Under the pieces are notes generated by a model. The model did no database searches. It saw only the letters and a program-made list of their open reading frames with translations, and was not told where the DNA came from. Source: Bhargavaea cecembensis DSE10 (GTDB lineage: Bacteria; Bacillota; Bacilli; Bacillales_A; Planococcaceae). Taken from it: a DNA stretch of 64,000 bases. Numbering within the stretch: position 1 is the stretch's first letter; every line of letters starts with the position of its first letter. Positions 1 to 7,639 of this stretch are shown piece by piece. The stretch lies in the NCBI RefSeq assembly GCF_000348905.1, contig NZ_AOFT01000006.1, positions 62,001-126,000 on the forward strand, written 5' to 3'. The position numbers and the translations under genes are program-made.

Positions 1-130
1 CTGCCTGCAGCTGTTCTTCGGTCGCGCCGACTTCCGGCAGGTGGTGGGGCCACAGTTGGTCCCTGTCCCGTTTCAACAGTTCCTGTTTGACCAGATGCAT
101 GATGGCGATGTGGTCTTTCCAACTGTTCAT
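1..130 (-). CDS. N-terminal fragment of a possible SMI1/KNR4 (SUKH) family protein
   Basis: Only the first 43 codons are inside the window; the gene runs off the left edge. The ATG at 130 has GGGAGG eight bases upstream. The visible peptide is hydrophilic and contains WPHHLPEVGATEEQL, which resembles from memory the opening of SMI1/KNR4 proteins. Bacterial members of that superfamily are often immunity proteins for polymorphic toxins. The start lies 22 bp after the stop of the antiporter gene on the same strand, so the two may share a transcript. The family call is tentative because the conserved core is not visible. Confidence 0.5.
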   Translation of the reverse strand, partial: MNSWKDHIAIMHLVKQELLKRDRDQLWPHHLPEVGATEEQLQA

Positions 131-152
131 TGTCCGATCCTCCCGCCATTGA

Positions 153-1526
153 TCATTGTTTGGACAAGCCAACTTTTGTGAGGCCGCTTAAAATTGTCAG
201 GACCGGGCACAGCAAACAGAAGATCGCGAATGGCACGTATTCCACCGTCGGAACGCCGAGTACGCCCGCGATAAATACGCCGGCCACTCCCCACGGGACA
301 AGCGGATTGATCACAGTGCCGGCATCCTCCAACGCTCTGGATAATGCTTTTTTGTTGTAACCGAGCTTGGTGTATTGCCCCTCAAACGCTTTTCCTGTGA
401 TCAGGATGGACAAGTACTGCTCGCCGACGAAGAAATTCAGTCCGATTGCCGTAAAGGCCGTTGTGGAAATGAGGCGCGCAGCGCTGGTTAACAGCCCTGC
501 AACTGCCTCCAGAATCGCCGGGATGATCCCCAGCAAAAACAGCAGTCCGCCCATGCCGAGCGCCAGCAACACCAGGGAAATGGAGAACATCATGCTCTCA
601 ATCCCGCCGCCGGAAAGCACAGCGTTTAATTGATCCACGTTGCTTTCCATGACAAATCCGGAAAACAGGATGTCGGCCATCTCCGTGAAATTAAGGGAAC
701 GAACTTGAATAAATGCAATCACAATACTGCTGATGATCCCGGCCGATAAAGTAGGGATCGCAGATACTCTCCTCATCGCCAGAACAGCGACAATGATAAA
801 CGGGATGAAAGCAAACCAGCTTATGTTGCTATATTCTTTAAGCGCCTGCAAAAAGGCTGTAATCTCGTTTGTTCGTTGACCTTTTTCCGGCGAAATGATT
901 ACAAATACAACAGCAGAGATGATGAATGCCGGAATCGTCGTCCATAGCATGTTTTTGATATGTTCGAAGAGGGGGACACCAACGGTTTCGGAAGCGAGGT
1001 TGGTCGTTTCAGAAAGGGGAGACATCTTATCTCCCAAGAAGGCTCCGGACACAATGGCGCCCGCCGTAATGGCCAAAGAGGCATCCAGCGCGGTGGCCAT
1101 TCCGATAAATGCCACCCCGATCGTCGCTGCTGTCGTGAACGCACTGCCGATCGCCACCCCCACAAGGGAAGTCACGACAAACACGGCGAAATACAGCGGC
1201 AGATCCGAGAACAGGTGGAACCCATAGTACATGAGGCTCGGAATGGTCCCGCTTGCCATCCAGCTGCTGATCAGCATCCCGATAAAGAAAAAGATGTAGA
1301 CGGCGCCGAGTCCCGAGGCCGCGCCATTGATCATGCCCTTTTCAATTTCATGGATGGGAAGGCCCTTTATCAGCCCATAGATCATCAGGAAAATGATCGA
1401 GAAAATGATGGGCAAATGCGGATTCATGCCAAGCATGATGATGCCCACACTGATGGATGCAAAAACCACCAGCAAAACCAGAACCGCTTCCCAAACCGGT
1501 AACTTTAACTTTGACGACTGCAACAT
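153..1526 (-). CDS. nhaC: NhaC-family Na+/H+ antiporter, T-box regulated, possible amino acid transporter
   Basis: An integral membrane protein of 457 aa with about a dozen hydrophobic segments. NhaC-family landmarks include the stretch AFTTAATIGVAFIGMA, the motif GAFLGDKMSPLSETTNLA and a late segment with LEDAGTVINPLVPW. NhaC proteins are annotated as Na+/H+ antiporters of the cytoplasmic membrane. The ATG at 1526 is chosen because GGGGAG sits eight bases upstream; the open frame extends further up but into the T-box leader. The leader directly upstream means expression should respond to uncharged tRNA. In Firmicutes, T-box-controlled NhaC relatives have been proposed to carry an amino acid, notably tyrosine, rather than act only as Na+/H+ antiporters. 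Family assignment is firm; the substrate is inferred from regulation. Confidence 0.9.
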   Translation of the reverse strand: MLQSSKLKLPVWEAVLVLLVVFASISVGIIMLGMNPHLPIIFSIIFLMIYGLIKGLPIHEIEKGMINGAASGLGAVYIFFFIGMLISSWMASGTIPSLMYYGFHLFSDLPLYFAVFVVTSLVGVAIGSAFTTAATIGVAFIGMATALDASLAITAGAIVSGAFLGDKMSPLSETTNLASETVGVPLFEHIKNMLWTTIPAFIISAVVFVIISPEKGQRTNEITAFLQALKEYSNISWFAFIPFIIVAVLAMRRVSAIPTLSAGIISSIVIAFIQVRSLNFTEMADILFSGFVMESNVDQLNAVLSGGGIESMMFSISLVLLALGMGGLLFLLGIIPAILEAVAGLLTSAARLISTTAFTAIGLNFFVGEQYLSILITGKAFEGQYTKLGYNKKALSRALEDAGTVINPLVPWGVAGVFIAGVLGVPTVEYVPFAIFCLLCPVLTILSGLTKVGLSKQ

Positions 1527-1570
1527 ACGATTCTCTCCCCGTAACATGATGAGCCTCAAAAAAAGAGCAC

Positions 1571-1800
1571 AAAAAAAGCCCTTCTCCGTAATAGGGACGA
1601 AGAGGCTTCGCGGTACCACCCTAATTGGCAAGAAAATCTTGCCCACTCAATTCGAACTCCGCCTGAAAGGCGCAGGTGTAATTCACTTTGATTCCGCTCG
1701 GATTCGCACCAACCATCCGATCTCTTCCTTCTGCGGGAAATCAAAGCTACTGTGTCTGCCGGCAGATGATAATGATGTTGTCGTGCAAAAGTATAATGTT
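1571..1800 (-). promoter_or_regulatory. T-box riboswitch leader of the NhaC gene, candidate Tyr specifier
   Basis: Read on the minus strand, 1622-1609 is the T-box core AGGGTGGTACCGCG. It is followed at 1608-1571 by a GC-rich hairpin (AAGCC... with GGCTT) and a run of seven T, an intrinsic terminator. Upstream, the arms CTTTGATT and AATCAAAG pair as stem I, with the conserved distal motif GGTGCGAATCC between them. The 3' side of the internal loop reads TGAATTACAC, with AGTA on the opposite side. The in-loop triplet TAC at 1680-1678, followed by A, is the best specifier candidate and would read tRNA-Tyr. The T-box identity is clear; the specifier is a by-eye choice. Confidence 0.92.
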
Positions 1801-1801
1801 T

Positions 1802-1830
1802 AATTTACGGATGAACCACCCATTTGTCAA
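1802..1830 (-). promoter_or_regulatory. SigA-type promoter of the T-box/NhaC transcript
   Basis: On the minus strand, TTGACA (1830-1825) is separated by 17 bp from TAAATT (1807-1802). Transcription would begin near 1796, just ahead of stem I of the T-box leader. Confidence 0.7.
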
Positions 1831-1932
1831 CCGGGGCACTGCACGCAGCTGCTGTCATCCTTCCTCTGAATAACAAAAGCCAACTTGGCATAGGGTAAAA
1901 GGGGACTCGCTGAAGGTTTCGTTTTCATCAAA

Positions 1933-2006
1933 GGTAATCACTCAAATCCGATAGGTAAGAACTGAACAGCTGCAGGTAAAGATTGGGCGTCTCAGGTACG
2001 AATTCG
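1933..2006 (+). repeat. Phased repeat array A, 4 units (21, 21, 20 bp)
   Basis: Cores beginning GGT at 1933, 1954, 1975 and 1995 read GGTAATCACTC, GGTAAGAACTG, GGTAAAGATTG and GGTACGAATTC. The bases between cores are unrelated. It lies in the gap between the T-box promoter and the toxin-antitoxin locus. Confidence 0.75.
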
Positions 2007-2043
2007 CACTGACACACCCGTTTCATAACCCCGCCATCGGTGG

Positions 2044-2200
2044 TATACTAATGGCGGTAAGAGATGAATGAAAAAACCATCCGGCGGCAACCGGATGGCC
2101 CAGCGGTACGGCGCGGTTTTGAGACCTGCCCGACGCTACGATCAATCAAAAAATGACCTCACTATCGAGCGGCTATCTCAGATGGGGGTCATTTTTTGTG
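2044..2200 (+). ncRNA. Putative antitoxin RNA of the type I toxin locus
   Basis: An extended -10 promoter (TGG then TATACT at 2044-2049) faces the toxin gene. A transcript from about 2056 would end at the palindrome AAAAAATGACC / GGTCATTTTTT (2148-2158 and 2187-2197). It would be about 140 nt long, overlap the 3' end of the convergent toxin mRNA and include a strong hairpin CCATCCGG / CCGGATGG near its 5' end. This layout is typical of the txpA/ratA and bsrG/SR4 systems of Bacillus, where the antisense RNA controls toxin mRNA. No reading frame with a ribosome binding site was seen. The RNA is inferred from promoter, terminator and position. Confidence 0.6.
2148..2197. terminator. Bidirectional terminator shared by toxin and antitoxin RNA
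   Basis: Arms AAAAAATGACC and GGTCATTTTTT leave six T on either strand. The toxin stop codon (2191-2189) lies in the arm, so both convergent RNAs overlap here. Confidence 0.7.
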
Positions 2201-2272
2201 TTTCGCTTCCATAACGGTTGCGATCAGTGCTGCAAAAGCAACTGCAAACATCAGTCCCTCATAAACGGACAT
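2189..2272 (-). CDS. Type I toxin, small holin-like TxpA/BsrG family peptide
   Basis: A 27-residue peptide starting MSVYEGLMFAVAFAALIATV and ending EAKHKK: a short polar start, one membrane-spanning segment and a basic tail. This matches the putative holin-like toxins (TxpA, BsrG, BsrE, YonT types) of Bacillales, which insert in the membrane and stop growth when not silenced by an antisense RNA. The ATG at 2272 follows a G-rich site (GGGGGTGAGG). A C-rich stretch about 20 bases further upstream (CCCACTCCCC) could pair with that site and mask it, as in known family members. The gene has its own promoter at 2344-2339. Confidence 0.78.
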   Translation of the reverse strand: MSVYEGLMFAVAFAALIATVMEAKHKK

Positions 2273-2338
2273 CTGGCCTCACCCCCTCTCGGCGGGGAGT
2301 GGGCAGACCACCCATCGCAACCGTACCGCTGTCCCATA

Positions 2339-2344
2339 ATTATA
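2339..2344 (-). promoter_or_regulatory. Extended -10 promoter of the toxin mRNA
   Basis: On the minus strand the sequence reads TGG-TATAAT, an extended -10 element with no convincing -35. Start near 2331 gives a 5' leader of about 60 nt containing the pairable C-rich and G-rich blocks around the ribosome binding site. Confidence 0.6.
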
Positions 2345-2693
2345 CCATTTACTGATAAAAACCTTACTAGGCTAAGAGGAGGGAATATTATTTTCTGCAA
2401 AGGAACAAAGTAGCATTTTTGTTTGTAGATTCTTTCTTTTTTTCTTAATGGAATGCTGATCTCCCTATGGAAGAGTAGGAAAAGACAAGCCAATACTCGA
2501 TTGATGTCGAAATGTGGAACCCGGAAGGAAGGCGTCTGTCACGGACGCCTTCTTTTTCTGTTTCACAATGAACTCTATTATTGAGATAGTATTTTTAGGG
2601 CAAACGACTCTATCGGAAAGTAGTTTTAATTGTTAAAATTTTAATCACAACAAGAGCCGGCTTCTCATGAATCTCTTAAGGGGAGGGAAAGAA
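2345..2693. other. Intergenic gap without a supported gene
   Basis: No reading frame with a plausible start and ribosome binding site was found here. The only clear element is the plus-strand terminator at 2528-2557. It has no visible gene upstream on its strand, so it may end a small RNA or read-through from the antitoxin promoter. The promoter of the protease gene must lie between 2560 and 2690, but no textbook match stands out. Confidence 0.5.
2528..2557 (+). terminator. Intrinsic terminator
   Basis: Arms GAAGGCGTC (2528-2536) and GACGCCTTC (2544-2552) with a 7-base loop, then TTTTTCTG. Confidence 0.75.
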
Positions 2694-3653
2694 ATGGAGC
2701 ATCATGTTCGCGTCATTCCTCACACGGTGATTCAGCAGGAAGAGTCAGTCAAGGAAGTGCCAAAGGGTGTTGAATTGATTCAGGCGCCAGAGATCTGGAA
2801 GGAAACCAAAGGAAAAGGCATGAAAGTCGCTGTCCTGGACACGGGTTGTGACACCAATCATCCGGACCTGAAGGAACGAATCATCGGCGGCCGCAATTTC
2901 ACGGACGACGATCAAAGCAACCTCGAGATTTATAAAGATTACAACGGGCATGGGACGCATGTGGCCGGGACGATTGCAGCCCAGGAAAACAATGCAGGTG
3001 TCGTTGGAGTCGCCCCTGAAGCCGATCTCCTCATTGTGAAGGTGCTGAACAGAAACGGATCCGGACAATACAAGTGGATCATCAACGGCATCCATTACGC
3101 CATCGAGCAAAATGCCGATATCATCTCGATGTCCCTCGGCGGACCGGTGGATGTGCCGGAGCTTCATGATGCCGTCAAATCGGCGGTCAAAAAAGGGATC
3201 CTCGTCGTCTGCGCCGCGGGCAATGAAGGCGACGGCGACCATTCGACCGACGAATACGCCTATCCCGGCTGCTACAACGAGGTCATCAGCATCGGGGCGG
3301 TCAGCCTGGAATTGGATCCGTCCAAGTTCACGAATTCCCACAACGAAGTGGACTGCGTAGCACCGGGTGAAGGGATCCTCTCCACTTATCTGAACGGCAA
3401 ATACGCCACCCTCAGCGGCACGTCGATGGCGGCCCCCCACGTCTCCGGTGCGCTGGCGCTGATCAAGGTCTATGCCAACGAGCATTTCGGAAGAGAACTT
3501 ACGGAACCCGAACTGTATGCACAACTGATCAGGCGGACCGTTCCGCTCGGCAACTCACCGAAACTCGAAGGGAACGGACTGGTCTATCTGACTGTGCCTG
3601 AGCATCTGGCAGGCATCTTCGAACAAAGCGTCCAATCTGTGATTGCGATATGA
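2694..3653 (+). CDS. ispA: Intracellular subtilisin-like serine protease (ISP, family S8)
   Basis: A 319 aa S8 protease with the triad Asp49 (VAVLDTG), His86 (NGHGTHVAG) and Ser244 (GTSMAAPHVSG), plus the oxyanion Asn177 in AAGNEG. There is no signal peptide. The first ~20 residues form a short extension, VRVIPH, where intracellular subtilisins have the autoinhibitory LIPY-type motif, so this is an ISP rather than a secreted subtilisin. The start at 2694 follows GGGGAGGG with a good spacer; an in-frame upstream start at 2667 lacks this. The stop overlaps the start of the endonuclease gene (ATGA), implying translational coupling. ISPs degrade cytoplasmic proteins late in growth; the pairing with a nuclease is unusual. 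Confidence 0.9.
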   Translation: MEHHVRVIPHTVIQQEESVKEVPKGVELIQAPEIWKETKGKGMKVAVLDTGCDTNHPDLKERIIGGRNFTDDDQSNLEIYKDYNGHGTHVAGTIAAQENNAGVVGVAPEADLLIVKVLNRNGSGQYKWIINGIHYAIEQNADIISMSLGGPVDVPELHDAVKSAVKKGILVVCAAGNEGDGDHSTDEYAYPGCYNEVISIGAVSLELDPSKFTNSHNEVDCVAPGEGILSTYLNGKYATLSGTSMAAPHVSGALALIKVYANEHFGRELTEPELYAQLIRRTVPLGNSPKLEGNGLVYLTVPEHLAGIFEQSVQSVIAI

Positions 3654-4414
3654 TCAACGCATCGGTTCAGGTTGAAACCTATTACGATCCGGAGAAGGAT
3701 TTGAAGGCGCAGGAAGACTATTACAGGGAGGTGGATTTCGGGAAAGGAAACCTCCCGGAACAGATCCGCTCGCTGCTCGTCGGCACCCACACTCGCCCAC
3801 TGAATTACTCACCGCATCAATACGTCTATCCGTGGGTGGACCTGCAGGAAAACGGCCGGCTGAAGAGCCTGTACTCGGGAGCCAGTCTGGACCCGATCGA
3901 AGCCATCAACCATGATCTGAAGATCCTGCAGATGAGCCGTCAAGAAGGTGCATCCACAAGCGAAAAACTGATGTTCAATACCGAGCATGTCGTGCCCCAA
4001 TCCTGGTTTGACGAGAAAGAACCGATGAGGGGCGACCTCCATCATCTGTTTGCCTGCGAACCCGCCTGCAACAGCATGAGAAGCAACTATCCGTACCATG
4101 ATTTCAAGTCGTATGTTCCTGAATTCCGGGCGGACAAGATCCGGAGCGGATGCGGCATGGCGGAAGAAGGGAAGTTCGAGCCCGAGTACGGCAAAGGAAT
4201 CGTCGCGCGGGCCGTGTTCTATTTCGCGGTCAGATACAAAGACGTGATCCGTATGGAAGACAAAATGGACCTGGAGCTATTGCTGAGGTGGCACCGGGAA
4301 CATCCCGTAGATGTCTACGAAAAGCACAGAAACGCCGCTATCCAGGAACTCCAGGGTAACCGGAATCCGTTTATTGATCACCCGGAGCGGGCAAAAGAAA
4401 TGCTTGGCATATAA
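3650..4414 (+). CDS. Endonuclease I family nuclease, no signal peptide
   Basis: A 254 aa protein with the endonuclease I (EndA/Bsn-type, beta-beta-alpha metal finger) core: NTEHVVPQSWF with His113 as likely general base, GDLHHLF (His131, His132) and CNSMRSNYPY with metal-binding Asn141. Family members cut DNA or RNA without strong sequence preference and are usually secreted. This one starts MINASVQVETYYDPEKDL and has no hydrophobic leader, so it should be cytoplasmic unless released by lysis. Its ATG lies inside the stop region of the protease gene (4-base overlap), so the two are made together. No inhibitor gene is visible nearby. Confidence 0.88.
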   Translation: MINASVQVETYYDPEKDLKAQEDYYREVDFGKGNLPEQIRSLLVGTHTRPLNYSPHQYVYPWVDLQENGRLKSLYSGASLDPIEAINHDLKILQMSRQEGASTSEKLMFNTEHVVPQSWFDEKEPMRGDLHHLFACEPACNSMRSNYPYHDFKSYVPEFRADKIRSGCGMAEEGKFEPEYGKGIVARAVFYFAVRYKDVIRMEDKMDLELLLRWHREHPVDVYEKHRNAAIQELQGNRNPFIDHPERAKEMLGI

Positions 4415-4415
4415 A

Positions 4416-4452
4416 AGAGAAGGCGCCCATTGCGGACGCCTTCTCTTGTTTA
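4416..4452. terminator. Terminator between convergent nuclease and sulfurtransferase genes
   Basis: Arms AGAGAAGGCG (4416-4425) and CGCCTTCTCT (4437-4446), then TTGTTTATTTTG. Loop and stem closely match the hairpins behind the PoNi modules at 5442, 8494 and 10986. Confidence 0.8.
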
Positions 4453-5343
4453 TTTTGTTTCCATTGGCAGTGACGGATCGTTGGCCCATTCTGTCAGTGA
4501 CCCGTCATAAACCGATACATTTTTCTGTCCCAGTTTGTTCAGAATCATGCCGGTCCAAGTCGCGGCAATGGCGCTGCCGCAATACGTGATGACTTTCTTG
4601 TCAGGGTCAAGCGCGCCGACACTTCCAAAGATCTCACGCAACTTTTCATCATCGTAAAGTTCCTTTGTCTCCGGGTCGGAAAGCGCACCGAAGAATACAT
4701 TGACGCTTCCGGGAATATGGCCGGGTCTTCCGTAGGTGTTTACTTCACCGCTGTAACTATCCGGCGACAAACTATCTAGGATGACGACGTCTTCATCATC
4801 GATTGCCTTTAGGACGTCTTCTTTTGTTACAAACAATTCAGGTCTTCTCTCACCTGTAAAGTTCCCTTTTGGATAGGACCCGGGCTCGGTCGTCACCGGA
4901 CGCCCTTCTTCCATCCACTTCGGAAAACCACCGTCGAGAACCGCAACATTGTCAAAGCCTTCATATTGCAATTGCCAAGCAAGACGCGATGCCCAATCCG
5001 ATGCGATGACTTCTGGGATATTGACGATCGCCCCCTGATCGTAGATGACGACATAAGTGCCCTCACCGACACCCAGCTCACTGATTTTCTCAACAAATCT
5101 CTCGCGGGAGGGATGGGTAAAGGCGTGTTCTGCATCCGGGTCCGAGAGCTCCTTGTGCAAGTCAGCAAATACGGCACCAGGGATATGTCCCTTTTCATAA
5201 GCTTCCTTACCTGACCAGACGTCATAATACCCGCCCTCTTCAGGGTGTTTCAGAAAGGTCGTGGCATCCAGCAATCTCAGATTAGGATCATCCAATCTTT
5301 CCGCAAGCCATTCAGTCGTTACGAACTTTGGTACGTTAACCAT
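4450..5343 (-). CDS. Sulfurtransferase (thiosulfate / 3-mercaptopyruvate, tandem rhodanese)
   Basis: A 297 aa protein with two rhodanese domains: an inactive N-terminal one (about 1-145) and a catalytic C-terminal one with the active-site loop CGSAIAAT. The signature GHIPGAV occurs in the first domain and GHIPGSVNVFF in the second. Such enzymes transfer a sulfane sulfur from thiosulfate or mercaptopyruvate to cyanide or thiol acceptors in the cytoplasm. The loop composition alone does not decide the donor. The ATG at 5343 has AAAGGAG nine bases upstream. It stands alone, separated from the PoNi genes by a terminator. Confidence 0.88.
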   Translation of the reverse strand: MVNVPKFVTTEWLAERLDDPNLRLLDATTFLKHPEEGGYYDVWSGKEAYEKGHIPGAVFADLHKELSDPDAEHAFTHPSRERFVEKISELGVGEGTYVVIYDQGAIVNIPEVIASDWASRLAWQLQYEGFDNVAVLDGGFPKWMEEGRPVTTEPGSYPKGNFTGERRPELFVTKEDVLKAIDDEDVVILDSLSPDSYSGEVNTYGRPGHIPGSVNVFFGALSDPETKELYDDEKLREIFGSVGALDPDKKVITYCGSAIAATWTGMILNKLGQKNVSVYDGSLTEWANDPSLPMETK

Positions 5344-5432
5344 TTGGACAGCTCCTTTAAAACAGATTTATTTAATCGGGATTAAAAATAGCGTAACACG
5401 CTGTTGGGCTTCTTTCAAACGAATCACATCTA

Positions 5433-5470
5433 GAATAAAAAGGAAAGCGCCCATTGCAGACGCTTTCCTT
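5433..5470 (-). terminator. Terminator of the four-gene PoNi unit
   Basis: Minus-strand hairpin with arms GGAAAGCG (5468-5461) and CGCTTTCC (5449-5442), then TTTTTATT. One of three near-identical PoNi terminators. Confidence 0.8.
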
Positions 5471-6169
5471 TTAGTCTTTGTAGTGGACCAGGTCATATGG
5501 GTAGTAGGGGACATTCTTCAGGCTACTATCATCCAGCTCAAGGATCTTTACGATTGCTCCGCTTTCAAAGCTCCAATAACCACAGTAGATGGCATCCCGA
5601 TGATCATGGGTATCATGCCAGCCGGCATGCTTGTTGCCGTCATACCAGTACTTCTCAAGGTATTCTTTTAATTTCTCTAGCTGCGTTTGCTTGTTGCCGC
5701 CTTTAATGACATCAAGAAGACTGTCATAGGGGGCTTCAACGCTTGCCGAACCTTCGGATGCTGGGCTTCCTTGGATCATCAGCTTAATGATGGGATTTCG
5801 AAGGTCATGCTTCCTGGCCAGGTCCACGAGCCGGCTGAATGAATCATCCTCCAACTCCAGCATGACACATACGGAGAGCACCCGAAGCATCTGCCCAACA
5901 TCGCTGCCGTTCCACGTTTTCTCCATCGATTCAATCAGCGGTGGCATCAGCGCTTCGATTTCTTCGATTGGCCGCCCAGCGGAATACAGCGCCCTCAGCT
6001 TCTTGAGGTATCGGTTATTCAATATGGAATAGGCATTATGAACGCCCGGATCATCAGCACCCCGGGCTTGCTTGACCTGATCCATCGCCAGTTGGAATTT
6101 CTGAATGCTTTCATCCACCCAACTTAGGTAATCTTCAAAGTAGCGTTCGTCTTTGATGAAGTCGCGCAT
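5471..6169 (-). CDS. PoNi immunity protein, copy 1 (DUF1910/DUF1911)
   Basis: A 232 aa helical protein of the PoNi family, which binds and neutralises PoNe-type DNase toxins in the cytoplasm. It has the family landmarks LYSAGRP, a variable middle, KYWYDGNKHAGWHDTHDH and the ending GYWSFESGAIVKIL...VPYYPYDLVHYK. The start at 6169 follows AGGAGG with an eight-base spacer. It is the last gene of a four-gene immunity unit (8371 to 5471). The variable middle region differs strongly from the other copies, which suggests a distinct toxin partner. Confidence 0.88.
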   Translation of the reverse strand: MRDFIKDERYFEDYLSWVDESIQKFQLAMDQVKQARGADDPGVHNAYSILNNRYLKKLRALYSAGRPIEEIEALMPPLIESMEKTWNGSDVGQMLRVLSVCVMLELEDDSFSRLVDLARKHDLRNPIIKLMIQGSPASEGSASVEAPYDSLLDVIKGGNKQTQLEKLKEYLEKYWYDGNKHAGWHDTHDHRDAIYCGYWSFESGAIVKILELDDSSLKNVPYYPYDLVHYKD

Positions 6170-6909
6170 GCTTCATTCCTCCTGGCCGGTGTCTTTGGAA
6201 TGCACCATGTCATACGGATAGTAGGGGACGTCCTTGAGTATTTGGTCATCCAGACAAGTATCTTCATGATCGCCCCGCTTTCAAAACTCCAGTAGCCCCT
6301 GTAAATGGGGTCCTGATGCAAATGGGAATCGTGCCACCCCATGCCGTCATGGCCCCTGTACCAGTCGTTTTCCAGGTAGACATTCAATCGCTGGATGCTT
6401 TGCTCACCTTCGATTACCGGGAGCAGCCGGTTGTAAGGATAACCATATACAAAAGAGGCCTGGCGAGGCTTCCAGGAAACAGAACGCCGGGCATTCAGGA
6501 GAAAATCGATGAGCGCATCATGCGGAGCGTAATGCTGCGCCAACCGGTCCAGCCGGGACATGAGCGCTTCGTCAATCCCCAACATAATCCCGATGGAAAG
6601 CAGCCATACCAGCTCGACATAATCATCAAGGGAGTCAGGGTCATCCGGCTCCCATGTTTTCTCGAATAGACCAATCAGCGGCGGGAGGGCGTCCCTGATT
6701 TCATCCAGCGGACCGCCCGCTGAATACATGGCGATCAGCCGGTTGAAATGATAGCCGCTTAAGGCGATGTAGCCATTCCGCACGCCCTCATCATCGACAC
6801 CGCGCTCACGGATCACCGTCTCCAGCAATTCCTCGAATTCCGCGATTGTCTGGTTCTGAAACGTAAGATATTCCATGAAGTAGGCTTCGTCTTTTAAGGG
6901 GTCTCTCAT
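6124..6909 (-). pseudogene. PoNi immunity protein, copy 2, frameshifted near its C-terminus
   Basis: The first ~220 residues are an ordinary PoNi protein (MRDPLKDEAYF..., LIAMYSAGGPLDEI, GYWSFESGAIMKIL). After MKIL the reading frame changes and gives an unrelated tail of 35-40 residues. The lost frame still encodes LDDQILKDVPYYPYDMVH followed by a stop at 6175-6173, so one base (probably a G of the expected CTTGGTCTG) is missing near 6254-6257. As read, the gene overruns into copy 1 by 46 bases. The intact frame would have ended 3 bp before copy 1. Start 6909 is preferred over 6918 because AAAGGA then has a good spacer. The cause may be a real mutation or a base-calling error. Confidence 0.8.
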
Positions 6910-6914
6910 CTCAT

Positions 6915-7634
6915 TCATCCTTTGTAGTGCACCATGTCATACGGGTAATAGGGGGTGTCGTTCAGGCTGTTGTCGTCCAACCCCAAGATCTTTACGATCG
7001 CTCCGCTCTCGAAGCTCCAGTACCCCCGGTAAACAAAATCATCAATAGCATGCGTGTCATGCCAGCCGGTGCCTTCGTGGGCCGGGTACCAGTTGCTATG
7101 CAGATATTGAGCGAGGTGCATGACGGAAGTGTCTTTGTCTGACGTCATAAGGACATCGTCTAAATTTGCGCAAGGCCGGTCCATGAGAAAGAAGTGATGG
7201 TTTCCGCTCACCGAACCGTTCATCAGGAAATCCATCATCTTGTCATGATTCTGATAAATCCGGGCAATCTGTTTGATCCGGTTCATAAGCCCGTCCTCGA
7301 TATCCAGCATGATTCCGATGGACATCAGCCAAAGGCATTCATTGTAGTAATCCATGTTCCGGATCACCGAAGGGGTATAGGCTCTCTCCATGATCCCGAC
7401 CACTTCAGGAAGGAATCCCCGGAATTCATCCAAAGGGCGTCCCGCCGAATACAGGGCAATCAGCTCATTGAAATAAAGGACTTCCAGATAGGTGACGAGC
7501 GTGTAGACGCCTTCACCATCAGGCCCTCTTTCTGCAATCAAAGCCTCTGCGGCACGTTCGAACTTTGTGATTCTGGCATCTAGATTATCCAAAAACCCCT
7601 CAAAATAGGCCATGTCCTTGTATCGGTCTCTCAT
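6915..7634 (-). CDS. PoNi immunity protein, copy 3
   Basis: A 239 aa protein beginning MRDRYKDMAYFEGFLDN, with IALYSAGRPLDEF and the intact ending GYWSFESGAIVKILGLDDNSLNDTPYYPYDMVHYKG. The ribosome binding site AAAGGA sits in the last codons of copy 4 upstream, so translation is probably coupled. An in-frame ATG at 7643 overlaps that stop (ATGA) but has no spacer. The middle region (around NGSVSGNHHFFLMDRP) is unlike the other copies. Confidence 0.87.
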   Translation of the reverse strand: MRDRYKDMAYFEGFLDNLDARITKFERAAEALIAERGPDGEGVYTLVTYLEVLYFNELIALYSAGRPLDEFRGFLPEVVGIMERAYTPSVIRNMDYYNECLWLMSIGIMLDIEDGLMNRIKQIARIYQNHDKMMDFLMNGSVSGNHHFFLMDRPCANLDDVLMTSDKDTSVMHLAQYLHSNWYPAHEGTGWHDTHAIDDFVYRGYWSFESGAIVKILGLDDNSLNDTPYYPYDMVHYKG

Positions 7635-7639
7635 TCCAC

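Noticed and set aside
2251-2493. An 80-codon minus-strand open frame overlapping the type I toxin region
   Set aside because: It has no ribosome binding site, lies over the toxin promoter and leader, and ends in a different frame from the toxin peptide.
2745-3524. A 259-codon minus-strand open frame opposite the protease gene
   Set aside because: The plus strand encodes an intact S8 triad; the reverse frame is a compositional shadow.
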